A stretch of 9,909 nucleotides of DNA, from contig JAPUKM010000198.1 of NCBI GenBank assembly GCA_027295645.1, forward strand, positions 1 to 9,909, given 5' to 3'. The translations under genes and the position numbers were made by a program. Positions 6,412 through 9,909 of the stretch are shown piece by piece. Position 1 is the first letter of the stretch; every line of letters starts with the position of its first letter. Origin of the DNA: Chloroflexota bacterium. Its GTDB lineage: Bacteria; Chloroflexota; Dehalococcoidia; Lucifugimonadales; JAPUKM01. The notes under the pieces are model-generated. The model searched no databases, was not told the origin of the DNA, and worked only from the letters and a program-made list of their open reading frames with translations.

Positions 6412-6518
6412 TGGGTTATAAAAAACGAAACCCACCTCTCTCACCGCTACGGCGAGACGAGAGTAGGCTGTATAAGACAGGGTCAGACACGTTATTGAGG
6501 CTCAAAGGCCTCATACCT

Positions 6519-6548
6519 ATCGTAACAAGAATTGGAGAGGCGTGTCAA
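6519..6548 (-). promoter_or_regulatory. Putative promoter of the glmU operon
   Basis: On the minus strand there is TTGACA (6543-6548), an 18-base spacer and TACGAT (6519-6524). The -35 is perfect and the -10 matches four of six. The start would fall near 6511, with a leader of about 100 bases beginning in a six-bp stem-loop (TGAGGC/GCCTCA, 6496-6513). The spacer is one base longer than ideal. Confidence 0.5.
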
Positions 6549-6562
6549 CGGAGAGGATGCGT

Positions 6563-6582
6563 CCCAGCAGAGCGCTGCTGGG
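6563..6582 (-). terminator. Stem-loop after the RidA-family gene, weak terminator candidate
   Basis: CCCAGCAG and CTGCTGGG form a perfect eight-bp stem with a four-base loop, 17 bases beyond the RidA stop. No T-run follows on the minus strand, so it is not a classic intrinsic terminator. It may be a 3'-end stabilising hairpin or a Rho-assisted stop separating this operon from glmU. Confidence 0.35.
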
Positions 6583-6598
6583 TTGGAGGAGGACCGGA

Positions 6599-6961
6599 TC
6601 ACTCCTTGTACGCAACAACCTCCACCTCCACCAGCCACTCCGGCAAGGCAAGTCTGGCCACCACCGTAGTGCTCGCCGGGGGATCCTCGGGGAAGTAGGT
6701 TCTGCGGACTCTGTTGTACTCCGCATAGTCTTCCGCACTGGCAATAAAGGCCTGCACCTTCACAACATCGGTCAACGAATACTCCGCTTCAGCAAGCACT
6801 CGGGAGATGTATTCGAACACTTCGGTAGCCTGCCCCTGCATATCCTTGCTACCATCAAAGGGAGCAGCCCCGGAGACATAGACAAAGGGGCCCGCCTTTA
6901 CCGCTGGTGAAAAGCTGCGGGACCTTGCAATCTCCTCTGACGTTATCACCCTCCCGGCCAT
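6599..6961 (-). CDS. RidA (YjgF/YER057c/UK114) family protein lacking the catalytic arginine
   Basis: A 120-residue protein of the Rid family, small trimeric enamine/imine-handling proteins. Family blocks are clear: SFSPAVKAGPFVYVSGAAP near the start, YISRVLAEAEYSLTDVVKVQAF in the middle, YNRVRRTYFPEDPPASTTV and LVEVEVVAY at the end. In RidA proper the FPARS motif supplies the arginine that binds the carboxylate of 2-aminoacrylate. Aligning PPAS (94-97) here puts alanine (A96) in that place, so classical 2-imino-acid deaminase activity is doubtful; many Rid subgroups lack this residue. ATG 6961 has an excellent AAGGAGG eight bases upstream. It lies 24 bases after the oxidoreductase stop and forms an operon with it, comparable to RutC accompanying RutA. 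The substrate is unknown. Confidence 0.93.
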   Translation of the reverse strand: MAGRVITSEEIARSRSFSPAVKAGPFVYVSGAAPFDGSKDMQGQATEVFEYISRVLAEAEYSLTDVVKVQAFIASAEDYAEYNRVRRTYFPEDPPASTTVVARLALPEWLVEVEVVAYKE

Positions 6962-6985
6962 AGCTCTTTCCTCCTTGACACCCCG

Positions 6986-7936
6986 CTATGCACTTAACTC
7001 AGTGAGAACATCCACAGTCCGCCCCCAAGACGCTTTTCTGTCCTGGCCTATGGGGAGCACATGAGCAACGACCTCGCCGACGCCCCAGCTAAACAGATCT
7101 CGTATGCTTGCGGCGACCTCCTTCTCGTTTCCCGAGATCACCACAGCGTCCAACATTGCATCGCTCCAGGTCGAGCTCTCCTCCGCCTCCGGGTATCCCG
7201 CTTCAGCAAACATTCGGGCATAGAATGGCAGCTTGGGGTAGTTGCTCAACTGCTGGCGCGCAGCGGCCCGAACCTCGTCCCTGTCGTTGTGGACACAAAC
7301 GGGCGCGTGCGCTATCAGGGGTGGCGCGGGACGGCCCGCTTTCTCAGCTCCCTCTTTCATTGCCGGCAGGGCCACATCCCTAAGATACGCGTACGGGCAG
7401 ACCCAGCTTATCGCGCCGTCGGTCTCGGCACCGCACAGCTCGAACGAGGCCCGTCGCAACGCTGACGCCATGATCGGCACGTCGGTGACTGGCTGGGGAA
7501 TTCGTACATGGGCATGATAGAACCTGCCGTCAAAATCCACCGACCCGTCTTGCAGCAATGTGCGCACAACGTGGATGTACTCGCGCAAGTTGGTCAGCGG
7601 AGCCCCGAATTCATAGCCGAACGCGTCCTCCATGGTGGGCTTGTGGCTTGGGCCCAGACCAAGGCGGAACCGTCCGGGTGCAAGGCCCGCGATAACTTGA
7701 ACCTGCTGGGCTGTGACTACTGGGTGTCTTGGCCAGGTCGGGACGATGCTTGTGCCCAGGGAGATGGTCTTGGTTTGCGCCCCGGCCGCGGCAAACAGCG
7801 TGAGGGCATCCAACCCGCCCCCGCCGGTGGTGAGCCACGCGGCTGGGATTCCTCTACGCTCAAGCTCCAGTATCCGCTCCAACACGGACCTGGTGTCACC
7901 ACCCATTGCAGCTACACCGATTTGCATAGCACTCAC
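6986..7936 (-). CDS. LLM-class (luciferase-like) flavin-dependent oxidoreductase
   Basis: A 316-residue TIM-barrel oxidoreductase of the bacterial luciferase-like superfamily, using FMN or coenzyme F420. Diagnostic parts are the MQIGVAAMGGD opening strand, an ISLGTSIVPTWPRHP block near 58-71, LAPGRFRLGLGPSHKP (85-100), LREYIHVVRTLL, the FDGRFYHAH segment near 135, and a late GNEKEVAASIRDLFSWGVGEVV block. The GLGPSHKP type is common in F420-dependent members, but cofactor choice cannot be settled by eye. GTG 7936 follows GGAGG by four bases; the alternative ATG 7927 is 13 bases from it. It is shorter than RutA (over 360 residues) and is not RutA itself. It is transcribed with the RidA-family gene, which suggests oxidation of an amide- or amine-containing compound followed by product clean-up. 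Confidence 0.93.
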   Translation of the reverse strand: MSAMQIGVAAMGGDTRSVLERILELERRGIPAAWLTTGGGGLDALTLFAAAGAQTKTISLGTSIVPTWPRHPVVTAQQVQVIAGLAPGRFRLGLGPSHKPTMEDAFGYEFGAPLTNLREYIHVVRTLLQDGSVDFDGRFYHAHVRIPQPVTDVPIMASALRRASFELCGAETDGAISWVCPYAYLRDVALPAMKEGAEKAGRPAPPLIAHAPVCVHNDRDEVRAAARQQLSNYPKLPFYARMFAEAGYPEAEESSTWSDAMLDAVVISGNEKEVAASIRDLFSWGVGEVVAHVLPIGQDRKASWGRTVDVLTELSA

Positions 7937-8009
7937 AGCTCCTCCAATATCTACTTGCTTTCAGTGAAGCTCGGGGACACGCCGGCTCCATCGTTCCCGC
8001 AGGCCGCAA

Positions 8010-8038
8010 ATGTAGTCCCCAGTGAACCCGGTGTCAAC
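8010..8038 (-). promoter_or_regulatory. Putative promoter of the LLM-RidA operon
   Basis: On the minus strand there is TTGACA (8033-8038), a 17-base spacer and TACATT (8010-8015). The -35 is perfect and the -10 matches four of six. The leader would be about 65 bases. It lies just beyond the terminator at 8097-8136, as expected for a separate transcription unit. Confidence 0.5.
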
Positions 8039-8096
8039 TGAGCATTACATCGGTGTGGTTGTCCCACGGAAAGCATCCGTTTGACCACGCCTGCGT

Positions 8097-8136
8097 ATAA
8101 GAAGAGGGTCGAGAACATATCCGACCCTCTTCTTAT
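8097..8136 (-). terminator. Strong hairpin terminator after the degenerate response regulator gene
   Basis: ATAAGAAGAGGGTCG (8097-8111) and CGACCCTCTTCTTAT (8122-8136) pair perfectly over 15 bases around a 10-base loop, 33 bases beyond the stop at 8170. Pyrimidine-rich TCTTCTTAT forms the end of the stem on the minus strand, a U-rich though interrupted tail. The near-symmetric ends would also allow action on the other strand. Confidence 0.75.
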
Positions 8137-8169
8137 CGATTGAATCAGCCTCTGACAGGCCGTCCGACC

Positions 8170-8742
8170 CTAATCCTCCTCAGTGACGGTGTCGTCCGGG
8201 AAGCTTCTGACCATCAACTTCAGGACATCTCGCTCCCAGGGCTCAAGCGTACTAAACAGGCTACTGCTGTGTCCGTGAGCACCCATCAGCCCATCCATGA
8301 TCTTTGGCTCAACAATGACATGACCCGCAGCGGCCAGTGAGATCATATCCGCAAGCTGCTTCTTATTCTCGAACGTATCCAGCGAGAGGTAGGCATACCC
8401 GGTCGTAACCGTTCGGGAGAACTCCCGCAATCGATCGATCCCTTCCGGGTCGTAGTGGTCGGCAACCAGGATGATGACCGCCTCCGGCTTTCTCTCCCGG
8501 ATCACTCTCAGCCTCTCCACGCCGGCGGGCCCCAGGACCTGAACACCCACGAGCACGATATCGGGCGCCAAATCTGCAACCACGGCATCCAGAGAGCCCT
8601 TCGCGGTGTTCTCAGTGACACCCACCACCTCCAGCTCCGGATTCGAGTCGAGGTAGGACTGAAAGACCTCTTGCTTCATACGCTCCTCTCCACCAATATC
8701 CTCGCCGTCATCCTGTCGATCGTTCTTATCAGAATGTAGCAT
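8170..8742 (-). CDS. Degenerate NarL/FixJ-like response regulator (pseudo-receiver, truncated HTH)
   Basis: A 190-residue protein. Residues 23-135 follow a receiver fold: YLDSNPELEVVGVTENTAKGS, APDIVLVGVQVLGPAGVE, KPEAVIILVADHYDPEGIDRL. The usual first strand with its acidic pair (LLADDH) is replaced by a hydrophilic stretch, MLHSDKNDRQDDGEDIGGEE. The phospho-acceptor aspartate is glycine (G66 in DIVLVGV), the conserved Thr/Ser after strand four is V94, and the lysine of the KGYLLK region is gone (TTGYAYLSL). A LuxR-type helix-turn-helix begins at about 165 (LEPWERDVLKLMVRSF) but ends after its first helix with PDDTVTEED, so no recognition helix exists. The other frames past the stop do not restore it. 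ATG 8742 has AAGGAGA upstream; a TTG precedes it. It follows the small membrane protein by 76 bases. It may act by protein-protein contact or be decaying. Confidence 0.8.
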   Translation of the reverse strand: MLHSDKNDRQDDGEDIGGEERMKQEVFQSYLDSNPELEVVGVTENTAKGSLDAVVADLAPDIVLVGVQVLGPAGVERLRVIRERKPEAVIILVADHYDPEGIDRLREFSRTVTTGYAYLSLDTFENKKQLADMISLAAAGHVIVEPKIMDGLMGAHGHSSSLFSTLEPWERDVLKLMVRSFPDDTVTEED

Positions 8743-8818
8743 CAACCTTCTCCTTCTATGAGTATCTGTTTGTCTTCGGTAGATCGCTGATATCCGGCCC
8801 GACTACGCCGGCATCCAA

Positions 8819-9157
8819 CTAGTCTTGGCTGCTTATGTGGTCAAGCTTCTCCTGCATCTCATCCGCCAGGCCCTTGAATTGCGGCACCAGCGACTTGGCA
8901 TATTCCACCATCTCCTGTCGTGTGGCCTCCGCCTTCTCATAGTCGGGGGCCTCCTGATGCGCCATCAGCCCATCTATGATTGAGGTGTACCCTCCCAGGA
9001 ACAAAGCGGACACCTCCTCAGCACTGGAGCCCGCCTCCTCCACTGCCGTTGACTGGTCCGGGGAGCCTGCCCCGGCGATGGCAGAGAAACCGCCCATCAC
9101 ACTGATCAGGAAGCCGAGAACCAGTGATATCACGCTCATCGGGAGTATTGCTGTCAT
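8819..9157 (-). CDS. Small protein with N-terminal membrane anchor or signal peptide, unknown function
   Basis: A 112-residue protein that I do not recognise. Residues 4-30 (LPMSVISLVLGFLISVMGGF and following Ala/Gly residues) are strongly hydrophobic and could be a membrane anchor or a signal peptide cleaved near AIAGA-GS. No lipobox cysteine is present. The rest is hydrophilic, acidic and probably helical (TAVEEAGSSAEEVSALF, YEKAEATRQEMVEYAKSLV, FKGLADEMQEKLDHI), which suggests a coiled or helical hairpin outside the membrane. ATG 9157 has only a weak GCAGG upstream; M7 is an alternative start. It precedes the degenerate response regulator by 76 bases on the same strand with no terminator between, so the two are probably co-transcribed and may work together. 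Confidence 0.65.
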   Translation of the reverse strand: MTAILPMSVISLVLGFLISVMGGFSAIAGAGSPDQSTAVEEAGSSAEEVSALFLGGYTSIIDGLMAHQEAPDYEKAEATRQEMVEYAKSLVPQFKGLADEMQEKLDHISSQD

Positions 9158-9212
9158 CGTCTGTGCCTGCTCTTTCCTTGAACTGCTGACTACAGATTCA
9201 AAGTACCAGTGA

Positions 9213-9312
9213 TGGCCGCTTGGCCAGTAGAGCAGGAAGACCCCTCTTGGCAGGGGCCGTCCGGCCCTCTGTATACTGCCGAAGGTCCCATGACATGTGG
9301 GACCTTCGGCAG
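9213..9312. other. Cluster of stem-loops in the gene-free stretch 9158-9470
   Basis: The 313 bases between the small membrane protein and the first tRNA-Ser contain no convincing gene. Within 100 bases are: TGGCC-GCTT-GGCCA (9213-9226); two mutually exclusive stems, CCCCT/AGGGG (9241-9256) or GGGGCC/GGCCCT (9253-9268); and a perfect 15-bp stem, CTGCCGAAGGTCCCA/TGGGACCTTCGGCAG (9276-9290 and 9298-9312, loop TGACATG). A further CGTGCC-AGC-GGCACG lies at 9382-9396. None has a T-run, so terminator function is unsupported. Possibilities are an operator, a structured leader on the minus strand, or a small RNA. Confidence 0.5.
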
Positions 9313-9432
9313 GTCACCGTTGGTGCGGAAATGAACCGGCCTGTAATCCCCTCTAGCTAAGGGTGGTATTATTGAATAGCGCGTGCCAGCGGCACGGCGT
9401 TGCCACGTCCATATACGGGGAGCGCGGCAGGT

Positions 9433-9461
9433 GGTCGAAAGAGCCGGGAATCAGATACAAT
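9433..9461 (+). promoter_or_regulatory. Tentative promoter of the tRNA-Ser genes
   Basis: TACAAT at 9456-9461 is a good -10 placed ten bases before the first tRNA-Ser. At 17 bases upstream the -35 position holds GGTCGA (9433-9438), a poor match. Position supports a promoter; the -35 does not. Confidence 0.35.
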
Positions 9462-9470
9462 CTGGCCCTG

Positions 9471-9560
9471 GGAGAGGTGGCCGAGTGGTTGAAGGCGCCG
9501 CTCTCGAAAAGCGGTATACCTTTACGGGTATCGTGGGTTCGAATCCCACCCTCTCCGCCA
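9471..9560 (+). tRNA. tRNA-Ser (anticodon CGA)
   Basis: A type II cloverleaf: acceptor GGAGAGG/CCTCTCC, discriminator G and encoded CCA; anticodon stem CCGCT/AGCGG with loop CTCGAAA (anticodon CGA at 9505-9507, reading UCG); a long serine-type variable arm (TATACC-TTTAC-GGGTATC); T arm GTGGG-TTCGAAT-CCCAC. All arms pair well. A second serine tRNA lies 103 bases downstream on the same strand. A weak GAGAG/CTCTC stem (9578-9592) lies between them. Confidence 0.97.
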
Positions 9561-9663
9561 CACTTGAGAGCGTTACAGAGAGTCCGCCTCTCACAAGGTC
9601 GGGAGGTGACAATACCGGCGGCCAGGCAGCTCACGTGGGTAACCCTTATAGAGCCGTTCAACG

Positions 9664-9755
9664 GGAGAGGTGCTGGAGTGGCCGAACAGGCGCGACTGGA
9701 AATCGCGTAGTCCGGGAAACCGGGCTCGTGGGTTCGAATCCCACCCTCTCCGCCA
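9664..9755 (+). tRNA. tRNA-Ser (anticodon GGA)
   Basis: A type II cloverleaf with acceptor GGAGAGG/CCTCTCC, discriminator G and encoded CCA; anticodon stem CGCGA/TCGCG with loop CTGGAAA (anticodon GGA at 9698-9700, reading UCC and UCU); a long variable arm (TAGTCCGGGAAACCGGGCTC); and the same T arm as the preceding tRNA. The last 29 bases, from the T stem to CCA, are identical in the two serine tRNAs, while D, anticodon and variable arms differ. Confidence 0.97.
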
Positions 9756-9779
9756 TACCGCTTCCTTGTCAGTCCGCTG

Positions 9780-9808
9780 TTGTTCGCCTTCTGAACCCGT
9801 GCTAGAAT
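9780..9808 (+). promoter_or_regulatory. Possible promoter downstream of the tRNA-Ser pair
   Basis: TTGTTC (9780-9785), 17 bases, TAGAAT (9803-9808). Spacing is ideal, with four of six -35 bases and five of six -10 bases matching. It would serve a gene beginning near the window end. Confidence 0.4.
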
Positions 9809-9842
9809 GTCGAGTCCTTTGATAAGCAGCACATTGGCCCTC

Positions 9843-9909
9843 ATGGAGATCAAGGGCCTGATCAGACAGGTAGGGGCCATGAACTACGTCCGGATGCGAG
9901 AGGTCCCTG
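9843..9909 (+). CDS. Possible 5' end of a gene of unknown product (runs off window)
   Basis: From ATG 9843 the frame stays open to the edge (22 codons, MEIKGLIRQVGAMNYVRMRE then VP). ATG 9879 in the same frame has AGGTAGGGG just upstream and may be the true start; ATG 9807 overlaps the putative -10. GGCCCT (9836-9841) and AGGGCC (9853-9858) can form a stem enclosing ATG 9843. The fragment is too short to identify, and coding status is uncertain. Confidence 0.22.
   Translation, partial: MEIKGLIRQVGAMNYVRMREVP

Noticed and set aside
7508..8041. Plus-strand open frame of 177 codons
   Set aside because: It lies antisense to the LLM oxidoreductase and its promoter and shows no recognisable domain.
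8058..8088. ACGGA/TCCGT stem with TGGT/ACCA flanks upstream of the 8097 terminator
   Set aside because: The stem is only five pairs, lacks a T-run, and sits between a clear terminator and the next promoter; it may be chance.
9353..9880. Minus-strand frame with EGGIRTHEPGF and EGGIRTHDTRK segments
   Set aside because: These are the well-known false translations of the antisense strand of serine tRNAs, not a protein repeat.

Overview
This looks like a chromosomal segment of a free-living, moderately GC-rich bacterium. Collagen-like lipoproteins, a luciferase-like flavin oxidoreductase, genomically encoded tRNA CCA ends and a GAAC-N4-GTTC motif (the Gram-positive type of LexA box) fit a Chloroflexota-like host such as a Dehalococcoidia or SAR202-type lineage. 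That placement is an inference; no rRNA or phylogenetic marker is present to confirm it. I see no phage, plasmid, insertion sequence or CRISPR array.

Layout. (a) 1-1840, minus: a promoter drives a hydantoinase/dihydropyrimidinase followed by an aconitase-superfamily large subunit (LeuC-like) that runs off the window edge. (b) 1886-2210, minus: a remnant of a radical SAM protein of the putative DNA-repair type, preceded by a strong ribosome binding site and a LexA-box-like palindrome. (c) 2257-2372, minus: tRNA-Arg(CCG) with its own promoter. (d) 2445-3768, plus: a near-consensus promoter, a structured leader and two tandem collagen-like lipoproteins, closed by a 21-bp bidirectional terminator. 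(e) 3783-6548, minus: glmU followed by a CNNM/CBS/CorC membrane protein. (f) 6599-8038, minus: a luciferase-like oxidoreductase followed by a RidA-family protein. (g) 8097-9157, minus: a small membrane-anchored protein and a degenerate response regulator, ending at a strong hairpin. (h) 9158-9909, plus: a hairpin-rich gene-free stretch, tRNA-Ser(CGA), tRNA-Ser(GGA) and possibly the start of another gene.

How the genes fit together. glmU makes UDP-GlcNAc for the cell wall or surface glycans and is co-transcribed with a transport-type membrane protein. The hydantoinase, and the oxidoreductase/RidA pair, suggest catabolism of cyclic amides or pyrimidine-like compounds, the latter by loose analogy with RutA/RutC. 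The two lipoproteins are surface proteins from a local duplication.

The least ordinary elements are: the response regulator that has lost every phosphorylation residue and most of its DNA-binding domain; the twin lipoproteins with exactly equal collagen tracts; the SOS-like box over a broken repair gene; and the six-codon leader ORF whose stop overlaps a lipoprotein start.
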